From the NCBI GenBank assembly GCA_935421135.1, contig OW285196.1:6216001-6280000 (forward strand): a DNA stretch of 64,000 nucleotides. Direction: 5' to 3'. The translations under genes and the position numbers were made by a program. The notes beneath the pieces are model-generated. The model did no database searches. It worked only from the letters and a program-made list of their open reading frames with translations, and was not told the DNA's origin. This stretch comes from Bugulina stolonifera. Lineage: Eukaryota > Bryozoa > Gymnolaemata > Cheilostomatida > Bugulidae. Of this stretch, positions 1 to 13,437 are shown piece after piece; positions within the stretch are counted from its first letter, which is position 1, and each line of letters starts with the position of its first letter.

Positions 1-3000
1 GAATGGCCTTTACCTGTAGGTCCCGGAGAGCAAGGAGCTGCCGTCACACTCACCGCAGCAGAAGAGAAGGAAAAGGATAAGCTCTACCGAGTGAATGGGT
101 TTAATGGACTCGCTAGTGATAAAATGTCACTAAACAGAGCTCTTAAAGATATCCGTCACCCTGAGTATGTATCGTATGATACCCAGTCTATGGATTCATG
201 TGTTTCTACATTAGCCTTAGCCTTAGACTCACAGCTGTTCGGTTAGTGAGAATATAGGACACTCAGGCTGATATAGGCTGTCATGAGTATATCAGTGACA
301 ACGGAGGCCTAATAATAATTTAAATTTATTTAATCTACATGTAAGGTATATTTTTCTGTCTGACTTTGCTTTCCAGTTAGCAGTACTTGTCACTATACTA
401 TCTACACGAGTTAGTAATGCTGTTGCCCTACTTTCAGATGTAAGACCCAAAAGTACGCTGCCAAACTTCCCACGGTCAGCGTGGTTGTACCATTCCACAA
501 CGAGCACTGGAGCTCTCTGCTCCGTACAGCTGTTAGTGTCCTCAACAGGTCACCCCCTGAGCTTTTACACGAGGTTATACTCGCAGATGACGCTAGTACT
601 AAAGGTCCGTCTCTACTCCCTAATCATCCATCTGCGTAGTTTTAGACTATAATATATGTTTTACTCAATGTTTTGATATAATTCCATGTGTTACATTCAT
701 TATCATGATAAGACATGCAGTGATGAATGGGTGATTGAGAACAGGCAGCCATCTAGAAGAATATAACTGATCTCTTCTCGTATGTGTACTGTCTAGTTAT
801 TACCTAGTCTAACCTCTTTAGGTAATAGAATATCATTACCTGCAGCAGACATCAACTGAAGTACATTAGTTGGCAGGGGTTCTACTTTCTAAATTAACAT
901 TATAAATAATGATTTTATCTGTACCTGGTTATTCCGAATTAATTTACATATCTGTTATGAATATTTGCCACAGGGCTTGAATGAAGTAATACTAGTTGCT
1001 TTCATATTTGAGATCCCGGTCTACCTTTTACCAGATGCTGCTACTCACCATGTGATATCATGATATTACTCGTAAAAGTACGTAAGAAGTAGAGAGTAGT
1101 CCTTCCTGTTGCCAATTGGTAAGTTAGTGGTGACAAGACAGTGTTGTTGTCATAGTAATAAGGTTGTTTATTTATTAGAATTTCTGGGTAAGAAGCTGGA
1201 AGACCACTTAGCTAACAACTATGGGGGCAAGGTGAAGGTCGTCAGGGCTAAGAAAAGAGAAGGTCTGATTAGAACTCGTCTACTAGGGGCTGAACACGCT
1301 ACTGGAGACGTACTGCTCTTCCTTGACTCTCACTGTGAGGCCAGTTTCAACTTTCTTCCTCCCTTGCTAGGTGAGTCTATTGACTGTTTGTCTGTCTGTT
1401 AAGCAATGCATGTTATATATTTCTCTAGAATGTTTACCGAAAGCCAGGTTAGTATGTATTGCAGCGATGGGAATTTATTTGTTATGCAGTGTTTTCCTAC
1501 TTAGATATTCTCATAATGCAGAAGAAACCCACCTCTATTATTACAAGAGGTTTTTGTACTTCTACACAGCGATAAAGGAATTGTCCCATTACTATTTTGC
1601 TATAAAGGAGTTGTCCCCTCTTGTTGCTATACAGGAGTTTTTCCCCTCTTGTCACTATACAGGAGTTGCTTGACCTTTATGTTATTATACCCCTATGTCG
1701 CTGTAGAGCAGTTGTCCCATTTTGATGTTGCTACACAGGAGTTGCCCCATCTCTTTTTACTATACAGGGGTAGATCTACCCTCTCCTCCTTGTTATAGAT
1801 CCTATAGCCAAAGATCCAAAGACTGTGGTCTGTCCTTTTATTGACGTGCTGGACTTTGAGACGTTCCAGTATCGGGCACAAGACGAAGGGGCCAGGGGAG
1901 CTTTTGATTGGGAGTTCTTCTATAAACGTCTACCAATTACTGATGAGGATAAGAAACACCCAGCTAGACCTTTCAAGTATGTCTATAACTATCACTAATA
2001 AGATATATAGTATGTGGGTGATTGAATGCTTGCTGTATTACGTTAATACAGCAAGCATGGCCGCTCATAGGACATTAATCTTAGTCAGAAATTGTCTTCT
2101 CTCAATATGACCCAAATCAGGGGAGGAAAACTCTTTCTATATTATGTTGATAGCTTACAAATGTCTATTCCTGGTATAGCAAGCGAAGGTGTTTTTGAAA
2201 GAAAAGTAAACTGTATTTATTTTCAAGTTCGTTCTAAGACTGAAGTGTTTATATTGGCAAGAATAGTTGCTTGGTCATTGGTCATTGGTCATTGGGTATT
2301 TAGGCCAACATACTTTACATATAGGCAGCCATATCAATTGTAACATGCGAAAAATAATGCCCCTTTTACAATTATTATTCAAATTTTACTATTTTTAAAT
2401 TTAAGAGAAGATAACTTCAACATTATAAAGTGTTTAGTATGAACTATTGCCTTCTTCTTTAATTTATTTGTTTCCAGTACTTGATTATTCTACTCCTGCT
2501 TGGCTAATTACCAACATGAGTGTATAAAGTGCGTTACCGTGAGTCACTGTTAGTAAGTCAGTGGAGTAAATGTCCAGAGCCAACTTTAATATAACATCTT
2601 TTTCTGAACAGCTCTCCTGTGATGGCTGGCGGTCTGTTCGCCATGGACAGGAAGTTCTTCTGGGACCTCGGAGGATACGATCCTGGTCTCGACATCTGGG
2701 GCGGAGAGCAATATGAACTATCATTCAAGATCTGGCAGTGTCACGGGCGTATGGTCGACGCCCCGTGTTCTCGTATCGGGCATGTTTATAGAAAGTTTGC
2801 TCCTTTCCCCAACCCTGGAATTGGTGACTTTGTTGGCAAGGTTAGTCTGGGGACTGCCTAAGCAAAGGGCACTTGCTAGAACTTGTCATGAGGGGAAGTG
2901 TAATACAATATCCGGCAGCTTTGTCCTAATAAATGGAGAGATATTTCACGAAGGTTGAATTGTTTTGAACTAAAGCTTATCCGGTCACCTTATTTAACTG

Positions 3001-6000
3001 ATGGCAAAGATTTGTTCTGAATTTAGAATTACCTCTTCCTTAGTTAGCCAATAATTTCATTATATTATTATCATATTATTATTATATTTTTATTATTATA
3101 TTATTATCATATTATTATTCTATCGCTGCCATATATATGCACTATGGCTTCTCCATGCACCTCATTTCTGTTCTGTAGAACTATCGTCGAGTAGCAGAGG
3201 TTTGGATGGATGAGTACGCGGAGTATCTGTATAAGCGTAGACCTCATTACAGGAAGATAGGTAAGCTGTGCACATTCTCTACTCCATATATACTATAAGT
3301 ATCATAATATGTACATGTGCATGTACATGTATATACTACAGATAAGTATAATAGTATGTACATATGCATGTATGTGCTACGGTATTGGTATTGTATATAC
3401 ATGTATGTACTACAGTATAGGTATTGTATATACATATATGTACTATGGTATAGGTATTGTATATACATGTATGTACTACAGTATAGGTATTGTATATACA
3501 TGTATGTACTACAGTATAGGTATTGTATATACATGTATGTACTATGGTATAGGTATTATATATACATGTATGTACTACAGTATAGGTATTGTATATACAT
3601 GTATGTACTACAGTATAGGTATTGTATATACATATATGTGCTGCAGTATTGGTATTGTATATACATGTATGTACTACAGTATAGGTATTGTATATACATG
3701 TATGTACTATGGTATAGGTATTATATATACATGTATGTACTACAGTATAGGTATTGTATATACATGTATGTACTACAGTATTGGTATTGTATATACATAT
3801 ATGTACTACAGTATTGGTATTGTATATACATGTATGTACTACAGTATAGGTATTGTATATACATGTATGTACTATGGTATAGGTATTATATATACATGTA
3901 TGTACTACAGTATAGGTATTGTATATACATGTATGTACTACAGTATAGGTATTGTATATACATATATGTGCTACAGTATAGGTATTGTATATACATATAT
4001 GTACTACAGTATAGGTATTGTATATACATGTATGTACTACGGTATTGGTATTGTATATACATGTATGTATATGTATGTGCTACAGGCTCTCCTTGTGCAT
4101 GTATTATGCATTTATCCACTTTATAATATAATATGTATGTGTTACGTTACTACATGTATGTTATGTTATATCCGCAGATACTGGTGACATATCTGCACAA
4201 AAAGCTATCAGAGTTAAGCACAAGTGTAAATCATTTAAGTGGTTTATGGAGGAAGTGGCCTTTGACCTCAAAGACTATTACCCTCCTGTGGAGCCTGAAC
4301 CATTCGCATCTGGAGAGGTCAGTGTGTATTCACTTTTGTTAAAGGGGTTATGCCACGTGTTTTCAGGTAGCATTAAGACGCACTCAGCTATTTAGTGGCA
4401 CAATATATTGAGTGCCTAGATATTTACTATTCTAGTACTGTTAGTTATCCTATGCTTGCGGCTTCCGGGCTATATTTAGAACAACTAGACCACAACGCAA
4501 TGTATAGGCATGTAGAATAACGCAACGATAGCCGCTGTATACAGTGTGGCCAGATGAAACACCGGACCTACCAATAAAGGCAGCTAATTATTGCCAGCAA
4601 AAGTAAAGCCCAGAAAAATTCAAAAACTTGCACAAGTTATCCTACTGCTATATTAGTAAATCTTGTAAAATCATTTGTTCACTACTGTACTCTTTCTATG
4701 CAAACAGCTTGAATTCAACAATTTTCTCTATATGACATAAAGCACGCAGTTGCGTCTTCATAACAAAGTTGCGTTTGAATCAGCATCCACTAGTGCTAGT
4801 GAGTCAAGCATGGGCAAGAGAACACAACTCTGCTTATAGTAGCACAAATGCAATAAACCTAAATAAGAGATGCTGCTTTGAACATAGCCATAAACCACAT
4901 GTCACAACCCCTTTAAAAGCTGCTAACTTACCCTTTAGCAATTTGTGTAGCAGTGTCATAATGTATAGATTCACTATTTAGATATCCACACCCACTGTCA
5001 TTAGCCACACCCACTTTCATTAGCCACACCCACTGTCATTAGCCACACCCACTGTCATTAGTTGTATATGATCATATTGTATTCACCGTGCTGTGTACCC
5101 TAACAATACCACTGGTATGTCATATAGTAGTCACTGTGCTATGTACCCTAACAATACCACTGGTATGTCATATAGTAGTCACTGTGCTGTGGACCCTAAC
5201 AATACCACCAGTATGATATATTTACAGATCAGAAGCAAGGGTACTGATCTCTGTATAGACACCAAACATAAGGGACAGTCGCAGAGATTTGGCTTATCTA
5301 CATGTCTTAGTGTGAAATCTGAGGGTGGGGGAGAGCAGGTAACCTACTATCTACAGTTAGTGCTGTGTAGAACTTAGTCTATGATGTTAGGCCTACATAT
5401 CACTCAATATCATCATCCAGTTACTTCAGTTATGAAATTTCAAACAATTGGGATTTGTCCTCTCTTGTCCAGTGTTACTGTGAAGAGAAGACAACTCATT
5501 GTAGTTGATGTAAATTATTGGAAAACCTTCGTTTAGTGAGAACCTAGATTGTAGCCTGATCTCCATCCCCAATAGAATATTTAAGGGGGCTACCACAAGC
5601 CCTCTCAACCCACAATAATATCTCTATGGAGAACTACTAATAGTTTTTAAAACAATAATTTAATAGAGTACATGTTTGTAGCAATTTGACTTGTCATGGC
5701 ACAAGGATATCAGAGTGCACGGCAGGACTATGTGTTGGGACGTATCAACCAGTGTAAACCACGCCCCCATAGTCATATTTAATTGTCATGGAATGAAGGG
5801 TAATCAGTTCTGGAAGTACAATCTGGTAAGTGGAGATGTACGTGTATACAGTAGGTGTGTACGTCTATACGGTAAGTGTGTACGTGTATGCACTATACGT
5901 GTATACAGTATACGTGTATACAGTATACATGTATACGTGTACGTGTATACAGTAAGTGTGTACGTGTATACAATAAGTGTGTACATGTATACAGTATACG

Positions 6001-9000
6001 TGTATACAGTATATGTGTACGTGTATACAGTATGCGTGTACGTGTATACAGTATATGTGTGCGTGTATGCAGTATAGGTGTGCGTGTATGCAGTGAGTGT
6101 GTACGTGTATGCACTATATGTGTACGTGTATACAGTATACGTGTAGGTGTACATGTATACAGTGAGTGTGTATGTATATGCACTGTACGTGTACATGTAT
6201 ACAGTATATGTGTACGTACATGTACTATATGTGTACGTGTATGCACTATACGTGTACGTGTATGCACTATACTACGTGTACGTGTATACAGTAAGTGTGT
6301 ATGTACATGCGATATATGTGTATCTGTATACAGTGTACATGTATACACTACATAGGTATGTGTATGTACTATACGGGTACATGTATACAGTAAATGTGTA
6401 CGTGTATGCACTATACGGTTTGTGTATACACTATACATGTACACCTATACAGTATAATTATGTATACTGTGTACATGTACACCTATACAGTATAATTATG
6501 TATACTGTGTACATGTACACCTAGACAGTATAATTATGTATACTGTGTACGTGTACACCTATACAGTATAATTGTGTATACTGTGTACGTGTACACCTAT
6601 ACAGTATAATTGTGTATACTGTGTACATGTACACCTATACAGTATAATTATGTATACTGTGTACATGTACACCTATACAGTATAATTATGTATACTGTGT
6701 ACATGTACACCTATACAGTATAATTGTGTATACTGTGTACGTGTACACCTATACAGTATAATTGTGTATACTGTGTACGTGTACACCTATACAGTATAAT
6801 TGTGTATACTGTGTACGTGTACACCTATACAGTATAATTGTGTATACTGTGTACGTGTACACCTATACAGTATAATTATGTATACTGTGTACATGTACAC
6901 CTATACAGTATAATTGTGTATACTGTGTACATGTACACCTATACAGTATAATTATGTATACTGTGTACATGTACACCTATACAGTATAATTATGTATACT
7001 GTGTACATGTACACCTATACAGTATAATTATGTATACTGTGTACATGTACACCTATACAGTATAATTATGTATACTGTGTACATGTACACCTATACAGTA
7101 TAATTATGTATACTGTGTACGTGTACACCTATACAGTATAATTATGTATACTATGTACATGTACACCTATACAGTATAATTATGTATACTATGTACATGT
7201 ACACCTATACAGTATAATTATGTATACTATGTACATGTACACCTATACAGTATAATTATGTATACTGTGTACATGTACACCTATACAGTATAATTATGTA
7301 TACTGTGTACGTGTACACCTATACAGTATAATTATGTATACTGTGTACGTGTACACCTATACAGTATAATTATGTATACTATGTACATGTACACCTATAC
7401 AGTATAATTATGTATACTATGTACATGTACACCTATACAGTATAATTATGTATACTATGTACATGTACACCTATACAGTATAATTGTGTATACTGTGTAC
7501 ATGTACACCTATACAGTATAATTATGTATACTGTGTACGTGTACACCTATACAGTATAATTATGTATACTGTGTACATGTACACCTATACAGTATAATTA
7601 TGTATACTGTGTACATGTACACCTATACAGTATAATTATGTATACTGTGTACATGTACACCTATACAGTATAATTGTGTATACTGTGTACGTGTACACCT
7701 ATACAGTATAATTGTGTATACTGTGTACGTGTACACCTATACAGTATAATTGTGTATACTGTGTACGTGTACACCTATACAGTATAATTATGTATACTGT
7801 GTACGTGTACACCTATACAGTATAATTATGTATACTGTGTACATGTACACCTATACAGTATAATTATGTATACTGTGTACATGTACACCTATACAGTATA
7901 ATTGTGTATACTGTGTACGTGTACACCTATACAGTATAATTATGTATACTGTGTACATGTACACCTATACAGTATAATTGTGTATACTGTGTACATGTAC
8001 ACCTATACAGTATAATTATGTATACTGTGTACATGTACACCTATACAGTATAATTATGTATACTGTGTACATGTACACCTATACAGTATAATTATGTATA
8101 CTGTGTACATGTACACCTATACAGTATAATTATGTATACTGTGTACGTGTACACCTATACAGTATAATTATGTATACTATGTACATGTACACCTATACAG
8201 TATAATTATGTATACTATGTACATGTACACCTATACAGTATAATTGTGTATACTGTGTACGTGTACACCTATACAGTATAATTATGTATACTATGTACAT
8301 GTACACCTATACAGTATAATTGTGTATACTGTGTACGTGTACACCTATACAGTATAATTGTGTATACTGTGTACATGTACACCTATACAGTATAATTATG
8401 TATACTGTATACATGTACACCTATACAGTATAATTATGTATACTGTGTACGTGTACACCTATACAGTATAATTGTGTATACTGTGTACGTGTACACCTAT
8501 ACAGTATAATTGTGTATACTGTGTACATGTACACCTATACAGTATAATTATGTATACTGTATACATGTACACCTATACAGTATAATTGTGTATACTATGT
8601 ACATGTACACCTATACAGTATAATTATGTATACTGTGTACGTGTACACCTATACAGTATAATTGTGTATACTGTGTACATGTACACCTATACAGTATAAT
8701 TATGTATACTGTATACATGTACACCTATACAGTATAATTATGTATACTGTGTACGTGTACACCTATACAGTATAATTGTGTATACTGTGTACGTGTACAC
8801 CTATACAGTATAATTGTGTATACTGTGTACGTGTACACCTATACAGTATAATTGTGTATACTGTGTACATGTACACCTATACAGTATAATTATGTATACT
8901 GTATACATGTACACCTATACAGTATAATTATGTATACTGTGTACGTGTACACCTATACAGTATAATTGTGTATACTGTGTACGTGTACACCTATACAGTA

Positions 9001-10759
9001 TAATTGTGTATACTGTGTACATGTACACCTATACAGTATAATTATGTATACTGTATACATGTACACCTATACAGTATAATTGTGTATACTATGTACATGT
9101 ACACCTATACAGTATAATTATGTATACTGTGTACGTGTACACCTATACAGTATAATTGTGTATACTGTGTACGTGTACACCTATACAGTATAATTGTGTA
9201 TACTGTGTACATGTACACCTATACAGTATAATTATGTATACTGTATACATGTACACCTATACAGTATAATTGTGTATACTATGTACATGTACACCTATAC
9301 AGTATAATTATGTATACTGTGTACGTGTACACCTATACAGTATAATTATGTATACTGTGTACATGTACACCTATACAGTATAATTGTGTATACTGTGTAC
9401 GTGTACACCTATACAGTATAATTATGTATACTATGTACATGTACACCTATACAGTATAATTATGTATACTATGTACATGTACACCTATACAGTATAATTG
9501 TGTATACTGTGTACGTGTACACCTATACAGTATAATTATGTATACTATGTACATGTACACCTATACAGTATAATTGTGTATACTGTGTACGTGTACACCT
9601 ATACAGTATAATTGTGTATACTGTGTACATGTACACCTATACAGTATAATTATGTATACTGTATACATGTACACCTATACAGTATAATTATGTATACTGT
9701 GTACGTGTACACCTATACAGTATAATTGTGTATACTGTGTACGTGTACACCTATACAGTATAATTGTGTATACTGTGTACATGTACACCTATACAGTATA
9801 ATTATGTATACTGTATACATGTACACCTATACAGTATAATTGTGTATACTATGTACATGTACACCTATACAGTATAATTATGTATACTGTGTACGTGTAC
9901 ACCTATACAGTATAATTGTGTATACTGTGTACATGTACACCTATACAGTATAATTATGTATACTGTATACATGTACACCTATACAGTATAATTATGTATA
10001 CTGTGTACGTGTACACCTATACAGTATAATTGTGTATACTGTGTACGTGTACACCTATACAGTATAATTGTGTATACTGTGTACATGTACACCTATACAG
10101 TATAATTATGTATACTGTATACATGTACACCTATACAGTATAATTGTGTATACTATGTACATGTACACCTATACAGTATAATTATGTATACTGTGTACGT
10201 GTACACCTATACAGTATAATTATGTATACTGTGTACGTGTACACCTATACAGTATAATTGTGTATACTGTGTACATGTACACCTATACAGTATAATTGTG
10301 TATACTGTATACATGTTTTGCCGCATGGCCTGCAGAACTCTTTATTTAACAGCAGTGAATAATTTGTGGAACCCTTACCTTTGGTTTACCCTTGACCTTG
10401 ACCCTAGTACTATAGTAGTTTATGTTCTACTGCTGTGTAAGTGTATTGTGTGCTGTATTGCTTTTTCATTATTGAATATATTTAGTCAAAGAGAGGGTTA
10501 TTTCACACATTATTGCTGTTATGTGAATAATTTTAAACTGTGTGCATACTATAACAGTAAGCTATAATGGCGGTTATCTCCCTTGCAGGAGACGAATCAA
10601 CTCTACCACCAGGTGTCCAACCAGTGTCTAGACTCTAACATTGACACTAAAGAGATCTACATGTCGAAATGCTCTGATACAGTAAACACCCAGAAATGGA
10701 CGTTTACAAAGATGAATTCCACTGCATTAGCTACATTGTGGAAGGAGAAGTTACACTAA
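1..10759 (+). CDS. GALNT10: Polypeptide N-acetylgalactosaminyltransferase, GALNT10-like, 10 exons, 5' partial
   Basis: Spliced gene; exons read as 1-164, 438-604, 1179-1370, 1799-1976, 2612-2840, 3179-3260, 4178-4317, 5228-5338, 5682-5825 and 10589-10759. All junctions have GT/AG and consistent phase, and together give 525 aa ending at TAA 10757-10759. The family transfers GalNAc from UDP-GalNAc to Ser/Thr in the Golgi, starting mucin-type O-glycans. The sequence shows the GT-A fold signatures in order: VPFHNE near the start, DDAS, DSHCE (the Mn-binding DxH site, about residue 160), [22 protein letters not shown] and GHVYRK. A ricin-type lectin domain follows (about residues 370-520) with [17 protein letters not shown] and QKW. 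The exon 6-8 segment ([29 protein letters not shown]) most resembles vertebrate GALNT10 from memory. The cytoplasmic tail, membrane anchor and stem lie upstream of the window. Subfamily assignment is inference; the family is secure. Confidence 0.93.
1371..1798 (+). repeat. GALNT intron 3 with imperfect short tandem repeat
   Basis: From about 1560 to 1770 a degenerate unit of roughly 27-35 bases recurs about six times, each carrying a 'tataca-gga-gttg-tcccc' core. Copies differ by substitutions and indels, so the array is old. No exon is seen between the donor at 1371 and the acceptor at 1797-1798. Confidence 0.6.
3370..4070 (+). repeat. 33-bp minisatellite in GALNT intron 6, about 21 copies
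   Basis: The unit reads approximately tgtatatacatgtatgtac followed by tacagtataggtat, period 33. Copies differ at a few positions (tacatg/tacata, ctacag/ctatgg, tataggt/tattggt). Because 33 is divisible by three and the unit has no stop in several frames, it produces long artificial open frames on both strands with 11-residue periodicity. These are not genes. The array lies between exon 6 (ends 3260) and exon 7 (starts 4178). Confidence 0.95.
4318..5227 (+). repeat. GALNT intron 7: two short tandem arrays
   Basis: At 4986-5062 a 19-bp unit (ccacacccactgtcattag) is repeated four times with one substitution. At about 5091-5215 a 48-bp unit beginning gtaccctaacaataccac is repeated about 2.7 times and runs almost up to the exon 8 acceptor at 5226-5227. 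The rest of the intron is unique AT-rich sequence with no feature I can name. Confidence 0.8.
5830..6440 (+). repeat. Degenerate gtacgtgtata/cagta microsatellite in GALNT intron 9
   Basis: Irregular alternation of gtacgtgtatac, agtatacgtgtatac and agtaagtgt, starting five bases after the exon 9 donor. It merges into the regular 38-bp array that follows. The alternating pyrimidine/purine content gives long spurious open frames on both strands, none of them genic. It looks like the ancestral, disordered edge of the neighbouring array. Confidence 0.85.
6441..10316 (+). repeat. 38-bp minisatellite, about 102 head-to-tail copies, in GALNT intron 9
   Basis: The monomer begins acacctatacagtataatt and ends atgtatactgtgtacatgt, exactly 38 bases. 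Counting the acacct anchor from 6441 to 10279 gives 101 exact intervals, so no copy has gained or lost a base. The monomer contains a 14-base perfect palindrome, gtgtacatgtacac. Nearly all differences between copies fall at four positions and are A/G. The array fills most of the intron between exon 9 (ends 5825) and the terminal exon (starts 10589). Confidence 0.97.
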
Positions 10760-13430
10760 TATAATAGCACAATACGGTCACCATGTAATATAATATTATG
10801 CTCTCTGTAATGCTCTATACAGTATTTATGTTAGTATTTATTTATCATATAATATTATATTCCACTATAATAGTATCGTCACTCTGACAGTATAATAAGG
10901 AATTTGATATTTCAGCAGTAAATATTCTGTTATCCAACGCGACCTCTCAGGGCTGGAGGTCTCTAACTGATTCAATTAGTTCTGTTTATACAGGGTCCAT
11001 AGCTAACTACAGGTTATGCTAGCGTGTTACTACTTAGTAGATGTATATACTGCTCATCAACTGTACATGTATATATCAGTTTGCTATTGGCTCACATATT
11101 GAGATGTCATGTCTGCCCTTTTATGTTAATGTCAAGGTTGTTACTTTCTTTCCAATGATGTCTTCAGTTGCTAAGTTAAGTTAGATTGTTCTATATTATA
11201 TTTCTGTGATTTTATCTGGGAGTTGTTAGCTCTTTGTTATCCTATATCTACCAGTATATTATCTTCTGTTTGAGTAATGCATGCGCTATTATCTTTTATA
11301 TTTACATGTATGCCTATATCTGAGGAGAACCTGCAGCCAGCTGGCACCACATAGCAAGCACCTGTTCTCTCAGCTTGGTATAGGTTATAGTGGCATTATA
11401 ATGCATTTGATGTTATCAGCATGTAAAACAGTGTAGCATAAGTAGTTTTAAAATATATATATCATGTAATAACTGAATGATAGCTCAGTACTGATATTAT
11501 TTTGCATTCCAGTGAGTGGTTTTAAATATAATATATATTCTATAAATTTGATGGATTACCCTATATTCTATCTCTTTCTTCAATGGAATTATGAGAATAT
11601 AATATTGTTCGCTGCAAAGGTTGTTTAATGAATTGGCTATCAATAAAATGAATATAGAATTTTATTTGTACCCAAATTGTTTCCTGAGCTAGTGAGATGT
11701 ACTGTGTTGAGTATCTAAATTGTCAGCCATCTTGCTTGAGGTAGTTGTACTGGGAGTCACCTCCCCCTGCTAGGTATAGTGTGTCAGCTTGTGGGTAGGG
11801 GGTGAGTGTTGACGTCCCAACCTATTTGAAGTGGTAGCTTACTCTACAAGAGCAGAAACACGACTATTTAACACAAGTTCTCTTATCCAAGATCTTATTG
11901 AGCCATAAGTGTGAGAAAATTAGGTGCATCAGATTTTGCATGTAAAAACTGTTCATCAATATTTGCAACGATTTGCATTATTTTGTATTACAGCTATATC
12001 AATGGAAACATCTATTTAGGATACAACTAACATGGAAGTCATGCGCTCCTGGCTACCATTGCCACCATTTCTACTTTAGAAGGAGACAAAAATTACCATG
12101 TGATTGGAATTTTTAGTAACCGATGAACAAAATGGAAAGTTAATAAGAATGTGCACCTACTCAGTGACTAACGGGCATATCAACACTAAAAGACGTATAG
12201 CCTGTGTACCTACTCAGTGACTAACGAGCATATCAACACTAAAAGTATAGCCTGTGTACCTACTCAGTGACTAACGGGCATATCAACACTAGAAGTATAG
12301 CCTGGGTACCTACCCATCCTCCAGCAATGTGAATGAATCTCATTAGGCCACCCGTCATCAAAAAGTTTACTAGCCACCGGCAGACGTATTTAGATTTCAC
12401 ACTGCTGTGGGTCTTCTTAGTGACATTCAGTGTGGCAGTCTCCACACCCAATAATATACACTGTAAACACATGAACATGTAAGAATGCAACCTGTGTGTT
12501 GTATAATGCAGTATACATGCAACTGATGTAGTTGGCATGACAGATCAGGTGGGATGTGACAGGAAGTGAACGGTAAGATGTGACAGGAAGTGAGTGCTAG
12601 GATGTGACAGGAAGTGAATGGTAGGGTGTGACAGGAAGTGAATGGTAGGATGTGACAGGAAGTGAATGGTAGGATGTGACAGGAAGTGAATGGTAGGATG
12701 TGACAGGAAGTGAATGGTAAGATGTGACAGGAAGTGAATGGTAAGAATCCATAGGTAGGTTCATACCAGTTCATTATTGTTATAAACATCACAACTATAT
12801 GATGTAGTCCAACTAGTAGATAAACTCTGAACTTTCAAGATGCTATTATATATCAATAATAGAATATTGCACTAATCTCCGTCATCTTGATACATCGCAT
12901 AAACGTGCTGCTAAATCCCGTTGTAGCCCACCATCTAATACGAAAGTTTAATCATGTTATCTAAGATATCAGCATAGCAAGGTAAGAATACTAGTTTCCA
13001 TTCTCTATACAGGCATTGAATTGAATCGAGTTGAGATTGGAATTATGTACATAACTACGTTTGTCAATTGGCAATAGCCAAAATAATGGTTCATCAAACC
13101 CCATGTGAACATTGTAAAACATATTATAGCTTGTTTGGCCGAAGTTACAAATCCAAAGTTGCAGAGTACATGTACTTTTGCCCTACAAGTCTAAATTAGT
13201 GTAACACATAGCCTCTTTACAATGTCTGAGAAGGGTCAAAGATCTTCAACCCGATGGTCACTCAAGCTAGACCAAAGAAGCCAGTAGCCTGCTGCATCAC
13301 ATGCCAAAAGCAAGGCTAGCCTTAGCTCATCAATACACTCTAACTTCCTTCAAGAGAGTAGTGTTTCGTATCTAGCTTAGGTCAGCACGTTCAAGACGAA
13401 TGCACCAGAACTTAGCCGAGTTAAGGTGTG
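10760..13430. other. Intergenic / 3' flank of the GALNT gene
   Basis: AT-rich sequence after the GALNT stop. An AATAAA at 11642-11647 is a candidate polyadenylation signal, though 880 bases downstream of the stop. At about 12145-12305 a unit of about 50 bases containing cctactcagtgactaacg is repeated three times. I see no exon with both coding potential and splice sites here. Confidence 0.5.
12553..12745. repeat. 24-bp tandem repeat, 8 copies
   Basis: Unit gatgtgacaggaagtgaatg plus gtag, period 24. Substitutions occur in the first, second and fourth copies; the later ones are nearly identical. The unit length is divisible by three, so it yields an artificial open frame with an 8-residue period on the - strand. 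No gene is implied. Confidence 0.92.
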
Positions 13431-13437
13431 TCAGAAT

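Noticed and set aside
3309..4187. Open frames of 292 and 269 aa with an 11-residue Tyr/Cys/Ile repeat
   Set aside because: They are translations of the 33-bp minisatellite in GALNT intron 6. Several frames on both strands are open for the same reason.
5691..6524. Val/Tyr/Thr-rich open frames on both strands
   Set aside because: Alternating purine-pyrimidine simple sequence in GALNT intron 9. Only 5682-5825 is coding.
6441..10316. CRISPR-like array (regular repeats)
   Set aside because: Monomers are contiguous with no unique spacers, in an intron of an animal gene. It is a minisatellite.
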